A stretch of 16,379 bases of DNA from Ruminococcaceae bacterium UBA5904 (GCA_002431305.1 DJEG01000131.1:1-16379); one strand, 5' to 3'; counted from the stretch's first letter, positions 1 to 9,479 are shown. Numbers and translations are program-made. The notes: generated from the letters alone by a model not told the origin.

Positions 1-1046
1 ATATTTTCGCCGAGCGTTTTGCCTGTACATGTCATGACCGTCGTGTCGATAAGATTTAATTTGGTAATCTCTTTTAATACGGCGTAGACTCCGCCCGCTT
101 CATTAAGATCCTCCATATAGGTGTGACCCGCGGGGGCGAGATGGCAGAGGTTCGGCGTTTTCGCGCTGATTTCGTTAGCCATGTCGAGATTGAATTCCAC
201 TCCGCATTCGTTTGCAATCGCGGGCAGATGGAGCATGCTGTTTGTTGAGCATCCCAGCGCCATGTCAGCGGTGAGAGCGTTCTTTATAGCCGATTCGGTC
301 ATGATATCCGACGGCTTAATATCTCTTTTAACAAGCTCCATAATCTGCATGCCCGCATGCTTTGCAAGTTCTATTCTCTTTGAGTAAACGGCGGGAATCG
401 TTCCGTTGCCCCTGAGTCCCATTCCGAGAACCTCGGTAAGGCAGTTCATTGAATTCGCCGTATACATGCCCGAACATGAACCGCATGTCGGACATGTCTT
501 TTCCTCGCAGAGAGTCAATTCCTTTTCATCTATTTTTCCCGATGTGTAAGCGCCTACGGCCTCAAACATGCTTGAAAGACTCGTTTTCTTCCCGTGAACG
601 CGTCCGGCGAGCATGGGGCCTCCGCTTACGAATATAGTCGGAATGTTTACTCTCGCCGCCGCCATGAGCAGACCGGGGACGTTCTTGTCGCAGTTGGGAA
701 CCATTACAAGTCCGTCGAAACCGTGAGCCAATGCCATAGCTTCGGTGGAGTCGGCGATGATATCGCGGGTTATGAGAGAATACTTCATTCCCGTGTGACC
801 CATTGCGATACCGTCGCACACAGCGATAGCAGGGAACACGATAGGCGTTCCGCCCGCCATTGCAACGCCGAGCTTTACAGCCTCGACGATTTTGTCAATG
901 TTCATGTGTCCCGGAACAATTTCGTTATATGAGCTTACGATACCTATAAGCGGTCTCGACTGCTCTTCTTTCGTAAGACCGAGCGCGTGATACAGTGATC
1001 TGTGAGGCGCGTTCTGAAATCCATTTACTATCGTGTCCTTTACCAT
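1..1046 (-). CDS. ilvD: Dihydroxy-acid dehydratase, N-terminal 348 residues (runs off the window)
   Basis: IlvD dehydrates 2,3-dihydroxy-isovalerate and dihydroxy-methylvalerate to the 2-oxo acid precursors of valine/leucine and isoleucine in the cytoplasm. The family signature [11 protein letters not shown] is at residues 119-129 and the second cluster motif [12 protein letters not shown] at 189-200; [15 protein letters not shown] (77-91) carries the Mg-binding acidic residue. The start ATG follows AGGAGTG at a normal distance. Full-length members have about 550 residues, so roughly the last 200 lie beyond base 1. The gene starts 30 bp after the ilvC stop and is the last visible gene of the operon. 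Where [2Fe-2S] homologues have a TPCN cysteine, this protein reads VPGH (44-47), as in E. coli-type enzymes, which suggests an oxygen-sensitive cluster; that is inference. Confidence 0.96.
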   Translation of the reverse strand, partial: MVKDTIVNGFQNAPHRSLYHALGLTKEEQSRPLIGIVSSYNEIVPGHMNIDKIVEAVKLGVAMAGGTPIVFPAIAVCDGIAMGHTGMKYSLITRDIIADSTEAMALAHGFDGLVMVPNCDKNVPGLLMAAARVNIPTIFVSGGPMLAGRVHGKKTSLSSMFEAVGAYTSGKIDEKELTLCEEKTCPTCGSCSGMYTANSMNCLTEVLGMGLRGNGTIPAVYSKRIELAKHAGMQIMELVKRDIKPSDIMTESAIKNALTADMALGCSTNSMLHLPAIANECGVEFNLDMANEISAKTPNLCHLAPAGHTYMEDLNEAGGVYAVLKEITKLNLIDTTVMTCTGKTLGEN

Positions 1047-1076
1047 CGTTTACACTCCTGTCGCTGCGTTTTTAAA

Positions 1077-2634
<1,558 letters not shown>

Positions 2635-2638
<4 letters not shown>

Positions 2639-4341
2639 TTCTCCTCCTTGTCAATGCCGATTGTCGTTATAATGTCGTCGATCGAACCTCCGGGCGGGAG
2701 CATGGGCAGAACCATCTCGTCTATGTCTATGACCGTATCGATAACGTACGGGTGACCCGATTCCATCGCCTCTTTAAATGCCGATTCAAACGAATCTATG
2801 TCGAATACTCTCTTTGCCTTTGCTCCGAACGCCTCTGCAAGTTTTACGAAGTCCGTCTTTCTGTCAAGCACGGTGTTTGAATACCGTTTGCCGTAGAAAA
2901 GCGTCTGCCACTGTCTGACCATGCCGAGCACGCCGTTATTTATAAGGACTATTACAATCGGCAAATCGTACGATACGGCTGTTGCAAGCTCGTTTAAATT
3001 CATTCCGAAGCTTCCGTCGCCGGTTATAAGAACGACTTTGTTTCCCGTGGCGACGGCGGCTCCTATTGAAGCTCCGAGACCGTAGCCCATTGTGCCGAGA
3101 CCGCCCGAGGAAGCGAACGTTCTTTTCTTTTCAAAATTCGTGTACTGTGCCGCCCACATCTGATGCTGACCGACGTCTGTAGTTATGCATGTATCTTTAT
3201 CTTTGATCTTGTTTATAACTCTGAATAATGCTCTCGGGTGAAGTTTTCCGGGTGCGGCTGCTTCGTTCCGGGCGCTGAATTCGTTTTGTTTATCTTTAAG
3301 TGAATTTACAAGCGTATTCCATTCGGGGTGAGAATTCGGCTGACATTTTTCAGCGATTCTCGCGAAAGAATCAACGATATCTCCGACAACTCCCACGTTG
3401 ACGATTACGTTTTTATTTATTTCCGAATTGTCAACGTCTATCTGGACTATCTTTGTATTCTTTGCAAACTTTGCAACGCTGCCCGTTGCTCTGTCGGAAA
3501 ATCTGACGCCTATTCCGATTATCAGGTCAGCCTCTTTATTGGCCATGGATGAAGCGTATCTGCCGTGCATGCCCTGCATGCCGAGAAATCTCGGATATGA
3601 ATTGGGCATTGCGGACAGTCCCATAAACGAACATCCGATATAAGCGTCGATTTTTTCCGCGAAAGCCATAATCTCTTTTGTCATACCCTTGCCTGCGGCG
3701 CCTCCGCCGAGGTATATATAGGGTCGTTTTGACTCGTTGATAAGTCTTACCGCTTCTTCGATTTCTGATTCGTCTGCTATGGGAAGGGGGAAGTAGTCGA
3801 CGACGCCCTTAGGCTCGAATTCGCACATTGCCGTCTGAACGTCCTTGGGAACATCGACGAGTACGGGACCGGGTCTGCCGGATTTTGCGATTCTGAACGC
3901 CTCTCTTAATACGCCGGCAAGCTCGTTTACGTCGGATACAAAGTAGTTGTGCTTCGTAATCGGAAGCGTAACGCCCGTAATATTAATCTCCTGAAAGCTG
4001 TCTCTGCCTATCTGATTGGTCATAACGTTGCCCGTTATCGCGACCATTGGGATAGAGTCGAGTATCGCCGTTGCTATGCCCGTGACGAGGTTCGTGGCTC
4101 CGGGACCGGACGTTGCGATAACTACGCCGACTTTGCCCGTTACTCTCGAATAACCGTCGGCGGCGTGGGAGGCTCCCTGCTCGTGTGCGGTGAGAACATG
4201 ATTGATTCTGTCTCTGTTTTTGTATAATTCGTCGTAAATGTTAAGCACCTGACCGCCGGGATAACCGAACACGTCGGTTACGCCCTGCTCTATAAGAGTT
4301 TCTATTATGATCTGAGCGCCTGACATCATTTTCTTTTCCAT
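2635..4341 (-). CDS. ilvB: Acetolactate synthase large (catalytic) subunit
   Basis: This thiamine-diphosphate enzyme condenses two pyruvates, or pyruvate and 2-oxobutyrate, to open valine/leucine and isoleucine synthesis. The catalytic glutamate is E54 in LTAHEQGASHAADG; the N-terminal TPP domain continues through SGPGATN (78-84). The central FAD-associated domain includes GVRFSDRATG (278-287). The C-terminal domain has DVGQHQMWAAQY (389-400) and the TPP motif GDGSFGMN (441-448) ending in NN (468-469); MVRQWQ and MLPPGG also match. Length 568 is normal, which favours a biosynthetic AHAS over a catabolic AlsS, as does the adjacent small subunit. AGGAGG lies 12 bp before the chosen ATG, slightly far; ATG codons at residues 5 and 6 are possible alternatives. 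First gene after the T-box leader. Confidence 0.98.
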
Positions 4342-4371
4342 AGCTTTGGAAATCCTCCTGTGTTATTGCAT

Positions 4372-4424
4372 AAAAAAAGCCTTCGTCTCACGGACATGAC
4401 AATCTGTCCTAAAGAGACGAAAGC
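4372..4424 (-). terminator. Attenuator terminator of the ilv T-box
   Basis: Read on the minus strand, GCTTTCGTCTC (4414-4424) pairs with GAGACGAAGGC (4379-4389), and seven T residues follow (4372-4378). The 5' arm also pairs with GACGAAA upstream of the T-box, so terminator and antiterminator are mutually exclusive. The loop contains GGACA/TGTCC, which extends the hairpin. It ends about 30 bp before the ilvB start. Confidence 0.94.
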
Positions 4425-4659
4425 ATAAAATTCACCTTCGCGGTACCACTCTTTTTCGTCCGTTTGACCGGGCGCACTTTAGAGGCCTGCACCTCCTGAC
4501 TTTGTAACGGGAGCATCCGTCTGTCCCTATGGATATATGTTCAGGACAGCCACTCCGCGGCGAGTTCACCGAATCTGCCCCTTTGCCTTGCACCGTACCG
4601 GCATTTCTCTTAACGGGGAGTGGATCGGTTACTGATCCGCTTCACAGTGTTTAAATTTT
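4372..4659 (-). promoter_or_regulatory. T-box leader, leucine (CUC) specifier, upstream of ilvBNCD
   Basis: The leader RNA reads uncharged tRNA and lets transcription continue into ilvB when leucine is short. The conserved T-box AGAGTGGTACCGCGAAGG reads on the minus strand near 4435-4452. Its UGGU pairs with an ACCA tRNA end, that is discriminator A, as in tRNA-Leu. Stem I base pairs CCACTCC (4617-4623) with GGAGTGG (4550-4556). Inside it GGTGAA is followed by CTC (4562-4564), then GCC, the usual placing of the specifier, here a leucine codon. CTGTCC/GGGACAG forms a further helix. GACGAAA just before the T-box can pair with TTTCGTC as antiterminator, excluding the terminator stem. The B. subtilis ilv-leu operon uses the same specifier. 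The downstream limit is the terminator; the start is estimated from the promoter. Confidence 0.95.
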
Positions 4660-4665
4660 GTTTAG

Positions 4666-4694
4666 ATTATAACGCGGAAATATGCGTTTGTCAA
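4666..4694 (-). promoter_or_regulatory. Sigma-A promoter of the ilvBNCD operon
   Basis: The minus strand shows TTGACA (4689-4694), a 17-bp spacer and TATAAT (4666-4671), a perfect consensus. Transcription should start near 4659. A perfect promoter fits control by attenuation in the leader rather than by an activator. Confidence 0.93.
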
Positions 4695-4764
4695 CACATA
4701 AAAACAAAAATCGTCACCATTTATAAAAACAGATTTTTTTGCCGTAATTCTTTATTGCACATTA

Positions 4765-4794
4765 TTGAAATTGTCATATGTTATATGGTATAAT
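4765..4794 (+). promoter_or_regulatory. Sigma-A promoter of the nitroreductase unit
   Basis: TTGAAA (4765-4770) is followed after 18 bp by TATAAT (4789-4794); start is expected near 4801. The upstream in-frame ATG at 4765 falls inside the -35 box, which supports translation from 4828. Confidence 0.8.
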
Positions 4795-4827
4795 ATAAAT
4801 AAATACATAAGTAAGGATGTGTTTATT

Positions 4828-5355
4828 ATGAGTAAAGAAACTTTAAATGATCTTAAAACGAGAAGAAGCTGCCGAAAATATCTCGACAAGCAGATAACCG
4901 ACGAACAGCTTAACGAAATTCTCGAATGCGGAACATACGCTCCGACGGGAATGGGCAGACAGTCGCCCAAAATGGTCGTTTTGCAGAATAAAGACGATAT
5001 CAAATATGTTTCGAGCCTTAACGCAGAGGTTATGGGAAATCCCGGCGCGGATCCGTTCTACGGTGCGCCGACGGTTATAATCGTATTTGCCGATAAAAAT
5101 ATAAGAACCTACTATGACGACGGCGTTCTCGTAATGGGCAATCTGCTTAACGCGGCTCATGCGGTCGGCGTGGATTCGTGCTTTATATACAGAGCGCGCG
5201 AGGTCTTTAATACCGAAAAAGGCAGGGCTCTTATGAAGAAATGGGGTCTGGGCGATAATTACGAGGGAATCGGCAACTGTATTTTAGGCTATGCGGACGA
5301 GGGCGGAATAAATCCCGCAAAGGCGCGAAAGAGCGATTATATTATAAAGGTATAA
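4828..5355 (+). CDS. Nitroreductase family FMN oxidoreductase
   Basis: This is a small single-domain flavoprotein of 175 residues, a normal length for the family. The FMN phosphate-contacting start motif TRRSCRKYLDKQITDEQL is at residues 11-28, APTGMGRQSP at 38-47, and the C-terminal FMN motif GIGNCILGYA at 147-156. Members use NAD(P)H to reduce nitro compounds, quinones or flavins; the physiological substrate cannot be told from sequence. An in-frame ATG at 4765 lies in the promoter, whereas the ATG at 4828 has AAGGA 10 bp upstream, so 4828 is taken as the start. The next gene begins 2 bp after the stop, so the two are cotranscribed and probably coupled. Confidence 0.92.
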   Translation: MSKETLNDLKTRRSCRKYLDKQITDEQLNEILECGTYAPTGMGRQSPKMVVLQNKDDIKYVSSLNAEVMGNPGADPFYGAPTVIIVFADKNIRTYYDDGVLVMGNLLNAAHAVGVDSCFIYRAREVFNTEKGRALMKKWGLGDNYEGIGNCILGYADEGGINPAKARKSDYIIKV

Positions 5356-5356
5356 A

Positions 5357-6076
5357 ATGAAAGAAAAAAGACATCTGCTATCTAAATTTATCGTATTCTT
5401 TTTCGTTATACTGCTGATTGTATATGCAGTTTGTTTTGCAATATCATTTTTCCGCGTCAATGAGGTTAAATGCTTTTTTCATGAGGAGAAGTCACCGTAT
5501 TCTATAATGTTTACGACGGATGAATTCTACTTAATAAAGAAAAGCACTGACGAAAAATGCGTTGAAATGACCGACTTTATAAAAAATTCGTCTTTTTATC
5601 CGATAGAAGTTGATGAGGCAAAAACTCTCATGACCGACAGAGCAAAGGACGGAAAACTTCAGTATTACAAAATAACCGAGACCGGATGTACGGCTTCGGG
5701 CTTTTATCCGGCGCTTGCGTTTATGTTTACGGAGTCAGGCGATGACGACGAAGTGTATATCTGTATTCTCAATAAGAATACGGATGACGATGATAAATTC
5801 CTAACCTCGGCTGTTGTGTACAGGGTGGAAAACGCCGACGGCACCAACCCGTTTTCAATAGGCAAATGGATTGACAGCCCGCTTAATTATACAGGAATGA
5901 AAATGCTCGGCAGTGTTTCGCACGCATTCGCTATGCTCATTATGAGTCTTAAATACGTTTTCCCCGCCGCGGTTATTGTCTTTATTGTACTGTCGCTGAT
6001 TATGTCGGCAAAAGTCAATTTCGACGCCGAACCCGACGTGCCGGAATCGGTGGATAATCCGGAGGACTATCTTTAA
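5357..6076 (+). CDS. Unrecognised protein with two membrane segments
   Basis: I do not recognise a family. The 239-residue protein starts with a basic stretch (KEKRHLLSK), then a hydrophobic segment at about 10-32 (FIVFFFVILLIVYAVCFAIS) and a second at about 200-218 (YVFPAAVIVFIVLSLIM). Between them lies a soluble region of about 165 residues, rich in Asp/Glu, with acidic runs SGDDDEVY and NTDDDDKF and cysteines at 39, 68, 111 and 136. The C-terminal 20 residues are acidic. The simplest topology puts both ends inside and the middle outside. AAAGG precedes the ATG, which sits 2 bp after the nitroreductase stop; a hairpin terminator follows. The coupling suggests related function, but none can be assigned. 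Confidence 0.85.
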   Translation: MKEKRHLLSKFIVFFFVILLIVYAVCFAISFFRVNEVKCFFHEEKSPYSIMFTTDEFYLIKKSTDEKCVEMTDFIKNSSFYPIEVDEAKTLMTDRAKDGKLQYYKITETGCTASGFYPALAFMFTESGDDDEVYICILNKNTDDDDKFLTSAVVYRVENADGTNPFSIGKWIDSPLNYTGMKMLGSVSHAFAMLIMSLKYVFPAAVIVFIVLSLIMSAKVNFDAEPDVPESVDNPEDYL

Positions 6077-6087
6077 ATTTAAAATAT

Positions 6088-6120
6088 AATCCCGCCTGTT
6101 AAACCGGGCGGGATTATTTT
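6088..6120 (+). terminator. Intrinsic terminator of the nitroreductase unit
   Basis: AATCCCGCC (6088-6096) pairs with GGCGGGATT (6107-6115), followed by ATTTT. It lies 12 bp after the stop codon and closely resembles the hairpin at 6411-6446. Confidence 0.9.
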
Positions 6121-6179
6121 ATACGGTGAGGCAGTTTATGTTTCAGCTTTTCATTATATTATAATCTGAGGGATAGAAT

Positions 6180-6373
6180 TGTAATAATTGCGGGAATTAG
6201 ATTGCGATAAATGTAGGAATCAAAGTGCAATAAATATAGGAATCAAAATGCAACAATTGTAGGAGTCAAATTGCAATAAATGTAGGAATCAAAATGCAAC
6301 AATTGTAGGAGTCAAATTGCAATAAATGTAGGAATCAAGATGCAATAAAATTAAGAATCAATTTGCAATTATT
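6180..6373. repeat. Array of eight 23-bp direct tandem repeats plus a decayed ninth
   Basis: Units start with TGCA/TGTA at 6180, 6203, 6226, 6249, 6272, 6295, 6318 and 6341; a ninth copy decays after 6364. The shared core is TAGGAATCAAA following TGCAATAAATG. Two versions occur: one with AATAAATGTAGGAATC, and one with AACAATTGTAGGAGTC (6249 and 6295). The pair at 6249-6294 is repeated almost exactly at 6295-6340, so 46 bp was the recent duplication unit. Palindromes ATTGCAAT and ACAATTGT recur. There are no spacers and no reading frame (23 is not a multiple of 3). The array fills the gap between two convergent transcription units. Confidence 0.95.
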
Positions 6374-6410
6374 TTTTAGAATAAAATCGATTCTGGTTTT
6401 TTTATAAAAC

Positions 6411-6446
6411 AATAATCCCGCCTGTTTGAAACAAGCGGGATTTATT
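6411..6446 (-). terminator. Intrinsic terminator after the lipase-like gene
   Basis: AATCCCGC (6414-6421) pairs with GCGGGATT (6435-6442); inner TGTTT/AAACA extends the stem. On the minus strand the stem is followed by a T-rich run (ATTGTTTTAT), so it can serve the gene ending at 6452. It shares ATAATCCCGCCTGTT with the terminator at 6088-6120. Confidence 0.85.
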
Positions 6447-6451
6447 CATGT

Positions 6452-8386
6452 TTATTTAAACATCATTATTAAGTTTTTAAGTATTGTTACTAACTGGCGG
6501 ACGAAATTGTAAAACATATTTACAAAATCGAGAAGTCCGAGTTTTTTGAGTATTTCGGCGGTCTGTGACGGGATGATATCTCTTATCGCCTGCATGTAAT
6601 CAACGTCGCAGTAGGGGTTATCCTCGTCGTATTCGACATTATCGCCGTTCATTATCGTATAGTCGAGAACTCGCTCGCCTACGGGAGTAACACTTCCCTC
6701 TAAGATATACGATATCGTAACCGCGCATCTGACAAGCGAAACCTCGGGAATTTCGCCTTTTACTTTATAAACCGCGCTTTCGCCGGGCTGTAAAAGGGTC
6801 GAGGTCTTTGCCGAGAACAGGAGATCAACGCCGTCGGTCGAGATGTTGACAATTCTTACGGGGTATTTTGCCGAAACGTTCGTTACAATATACTCGGTAT
6901 CTTTTGAGCTTAAATAACCGTCGCTGCTGTTTGAAAATGTTCCGAATACTGCGTACGCGGGATTAGAAGAAGCTCTGAACTGCGGGAACGCAGGGTCGGA
7001 ATGCACATCGATAATCTCATTTGGAATAAGGAGCTTTAAAAATAAATCTGTTGTGTATTTGTCCATTATTTCCATACCGTGATAAAGTCCGTCGATGAAC
7101 CATGTGTTTTCGGGAAGATACGCGTACGAAGCGTCAATTTCCATAGAGGGGGAGACATGGTTATGCGTTCTGTCCGTGCAGACGTTTCCGGTTGATACGT
7201 AACCGTCGGAAAAGCGCTTGCCCATCGGGGCGCATTTAGCTCCGGTAGCGGCCTTGGTCGTTATGATAGCGTCAGAATTTTCGTCAAGACCCGTTACAAT
7301 GTTAGTTCCCGTACCTGCGATAATAGATATATTCATACCGAGTGACTGACACTTTTTAAATGCTTCGGAATAATTAGCCATTATGTTTTTGTGGAACGCC
7401 TCGGTTTTTTCGATTAACGGCGCACTTTCGTTTTTGTCAAGCATGTCTAAACAGCTGTCAAGCTTATCCGAAGGAATAAAGTCCCATACGCTGCCCCAAT
7501 ATCCGATTATCTGTTTTGCGTAAGGAATGAGATAGTCGATTATATCGTCAAGAAAACCGAGTTCATTAGCTCTTACAAGCCAGTTATAGTCGGTCTCCGA
7601 CATCATTCCGTGTTCAATGAATTTTAAGAGCGTAACCTCGTCGAGGATTGCGGTTTCCGAGATTGCATCGTATGCAAATCCCGCTCCGCCGAGTGCGGGA
7701 ACGATCATAACGGCGTTGTTAACGTCGTTTTTATATCCGTAAAGAGAGAGGTAGGTTCCCGTTACCTGTCCGCCGTGGCTTATCGAAATAAGATTAACCT
7801 TATCCTTGCCTGTGTACGCCTTAACGTTCTGAATAAGTCTGTCAAGGTCTGCTGCGCAGTCGGAAGCAAACTGTCTGAAATCGGTAAAGAATACGTAAAT
7901 ATTTTCCTCGCCGACGTAATTTGAAACTTCCGCCATAACCTCTTTTTCGGGTCTGAATTCACCGTCGGGGTATGCTTCGGCGAGTGCCGCCCAATTACAC
8001 TCTTGAGCCGACTGAAAACGTGTTGCGATGTTGTTAACGCTCGTACCGTCGGGATTGTACGCAAGAACGCCGTACATCTCGACTACTGCCTTACCTACTG
8101 TTTCGCCGATATACTTAGCCTCGCCCGCGCCGAGTGCGCCGAGTCCGAGACCGAGCTCTGCGATATGGGTGAATACCTGATTTTTTATTTCATCCATGTC
8201 TACGCCCCAAACCTGTTCGACGGTTCCGTCATCCTTTGTTAAAAACAGGGGAGATGAGCTGTACCCCGGAACGAGAATAACAGGGTAGTCGGAAACGTCG
8301 TTTTTGTCGGGTTTTACCGCGTATGCGACGCTCATACATGAAAATGCAATAAGAATTGATAAGAAAATGCCAAGTATTCTTTTCAT
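6452..8386 (-). CDS. Secreted lipase/acyltransferase-like alpha/beta hydrolase
   Basis: The 644-residue protein begins with a signal peptide (KRILGIFLSILIAFSC, probable cleavage after AYA at 23). The hydrolase core opens with PVILVPGYSSSPLF (35-48), the oxyanion region. The nucleophile elbow is NLISISHGGQ, giving S203 in an S-x-S-x-G context. D394 in FSDGYVSTG and H436 in GLYHGME are the likely remaining triad members, as in LCAT-like lipases. Between elbow and Asp lies a long helical insert (about 230-345), possibly a lid. Residues 470-580 look like a beta-rich accessory domain. The protein ends in an amphipathic tail (FVNMFYNFVRQLVTILKN) with no LPXTG. AGGAG lies 8 bp before the ATG. Substrate unknown; a lipid or ester outside the cell is inferred. 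Confidence 0.82.
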   Translation of the reverse strand: MKRILGIFLSILIAFSCMSVAYAVKPDKNDVSDYPVILVPGYSSSPLFLTKDDGTVEQVWGVDMDEIKNQVFTHIAELGLGLGALGAGEAKYIGETVGKAVVEMYGVLAYNPDGTSVNNIATRFQSAQECNWAALAEAYPDGEFRPEKEVMAEVSNYVGEENIYVFFTDFRQFASDCAADLDRLIQNVKAYTGKDKVNLISISHGGQVTGTYLSLYGYKNDVNNAVMIVPALGGAGFAYDAISETAILDEVTLLKFIEHGMMSETDYNWLVRANELGFLDDIIDYLIPYAKQIIGYWGSVWDFIPSDKLDSCLDMLDKNESAPLIEKTEAFHKNIMANYSEAFKKCQSLGMNISIIAGTGTNIVTGLDENSDAIITTKAATGAKCAPMGKRFSDGYVSTGNVCTDRTHNHVSPSMEIDASYAYLPENTWFIDGLYHGMEIMDKYTTDLFLKLLIPNEIIDVHSDPAFPQFRASSNPAYAVFGTFSNSSDGYLSSKDTEYIVTNVSAKYPVRIVNISTDGVDLLFSAKTSTLLQPGESAVYKVKGEIPEVSLVRCAVTISYILEGSVTPVGERVLDYTIMNGDNVEYDEDNPYCDVDYMQAIRDIIPSQTAEILKKLGLLDFVNMFYNFVRQLVTILKNLIMMFK

Positions 8387-8416
8387 TTTGTGGTCTCCTT
8401 ATAATAATTTACTAAC

Positions 8417-8445
8417 AGTATATACTTTTTTTATAGATTATTCAA
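8417..8445 (-). promoter_or_regulatory. Probable promoter of the lipase-like gene
   Basis: The minus strand shows TTGAAT (8440-8445), 17 bp, then TATACT (8417-8422), placing the start about 25 bp before the coding region. Confidence 0.75.
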
Positions 8446-8455
8446 GAGTAATTGC

Positions 8456-8488
8456 CATAATTTTTATTTTTTTAACATAAAAATTATG
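8456..8488 (-). terminator. AT-only hairpin overlapping the transporter stop codon
   Basis: CATAATTTTTA (8456-8466) and TAAAAATTATG (8478-8488) form a perfect 11-bp inverted repeat with an 11-base loop; the TAA stop of the upstream gene (8484-8486) is inside the arm. No T-run follows on the minus strand, so action as a terminator is uncertain. Confidence 0.4.
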
Positions 8489-9419
8489 TTTCTATTCTTC
8501 TCTTCGTTCCGACGGGCAGCTGAGCGAGAACTATCGCCGAGAACATGACGGCGCATCCGATAAGTTCTCTTGACGACATTTTGTTGCCTCTGATTAGCCA
8601 GTCTGCGATTACGGAGAATGTGGATTCGAGACTCATGAGCATGGCGGCAAGCGTTGGGGGTGTGCGCTTCTGCCCTACTATCTGTAACGTAAAGCCTATA
8701 CCGCCGGAAAGAATGCCGGAATAAAGAATCGGAACAGCGACTTTTATAATTTCATGAATGTCTATATCGTCGAAAATGAACATGCAGATGCATGACACGA
8801 TTCCGCAGACGAGGAACTGTATGCACGAAATCTTAACCGGATCTGCTTTCTGCGCGAACAAATCGCAGAATGTAATGTGAACGGCAAAACACAGTGCGCA
8901 CGCGATAAGCAGAATGTCCGCGAGCGTAATATTGCCCATGGACGAACCGCTCGGAACTGCTATAAGATACAGTCCGCATACGGCAATGGCTACCGCGCCC
9001 CATACGAGCGGGGAAATCTTTTTTTTCAGGAAAATGCCGAGTATCGGTACGAGGACGATATACAGAGCGGTGAGAAATCCCGCTTTGCCTACGCTTTCGC
9101 CCTCGGGCAGAAGACGAATTCCTATCTGCTGTAAATTCGTGGCTACGCACAGCGCGAGTCCGCAGACCGTACCGTATATCCAAAGAGCTTTTTTGTTTTC
9201 TTTCTTTTTCGGCTCAGCCGTCTTTTTCTTTTTAGAAAACGCCGAGCTTATCATTATGTAGACAAAAATCGACGCGCTTGCAAGCAGGCTTCTGATACCT
9301 ATGAACGTAAAATCTCCGACGCTCGCGCCCTCGCTCTGCGCGACGAACGATATTCCCCATATTACCGCCGCGAGCAAAAGGCACACAGGTCCCGCAAAAT
9401 TAATTTTTTTCTTTTCCAT
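8484..9419 (-). CDS. EamA/DMT-superfamily transporter
   Basis: This 311-residue inner-membrane protein shows about ten hydrophobic segments in two EamA-type halves. The first opens with VCLLLAAVIWGISFVAQ and the second with LADILLIACALCFAVHI. The late motif AAMLMSLESTFSVIADWLI corresponds to the family's LEPVF-type segment before the last helices. Members export amino acids, metabolites or drugs; the substrate cannot be read from sequence. A basic linker (FSKKKKTAEPKKKENKK) lies after the second helix, likely cytoplasmic. A TTG at 9434 would add five residues, but GGAGAG lies just downstream of it and 8 bp before the ATG at 9419, so ATG is chosen. The gene is divergent from the pyrophosphatase. 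Confidence 0.9.
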   Translation of the reverse strand: MEKKKINFAGPVCLLLAAVIWGISFVAQSEGASVGDFTFIGIRSLLASASIFVYIMISSAFSKKKKTAEPKKKENKKALWIYGTVCGLALCVATNLQQIGIRLLPEGESVGKAGFLTALYIVLVPILGIFLKKKISPLVWGAVAIAVCGLYLIAVPSGSSMGNITLADILLIACALCFAVHITFCDLFAQKADPVKISCIQFLVCGIVSCICMFIFDDIDIHEIIKVAVPILYSGILSGGIGFTLQIVGQKRTPPTLAAMLMSLESTFSVIADWLIRGNKMSSRELIGCAVMFSAIVLAQLPVGTKRRIET

Positions 9420-9451
9420 TTCATTTCTCTCCAAAAAATTATATCTTATTT

Positions 9452-9479
9452 ATTATATACCTTTGATTCGTAAAGTCAA
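9452..9479 (-). promoter_or_regulatory. Promoter of the EamA transporter gene
   Basis: The minus strand shows TTGACT (9474-9479), a 16-bp spacer and TATAAT (9452-9457). It faces the divergent promoter at 9495-9523 with only 15 bp between the -35 boxes. Confidence 0.8.

Noticed and set aside
4765..4827. Upstream in-frame ATG that would add 21 residues to the nitroreductase
   Set aside because: It lies in the -35 box of a good promoter whose start site is near 4801, has no ribosome site, and the family starts at MSKETLNDLKTRRS-type sequences.
6180..6373. CRISPR array
   Set aside because: Units abut directly with no unique spacers, vary between copies, and no cas gene is nearby.
6377..6406. 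Weak hairpin AGAAT/ATTCT followed by seven T residues as a third terminator
   Set aside because: Only five AT-rich base pairs with a seven-base loop; too weak to support, and no gene ends just before it.
9420..9434. TTG start giving a longer EamA transporter
   Set aside because: The ribosome binding sequence GGAGAG lies inside this extension and is well spaced for the ATG at 9419.
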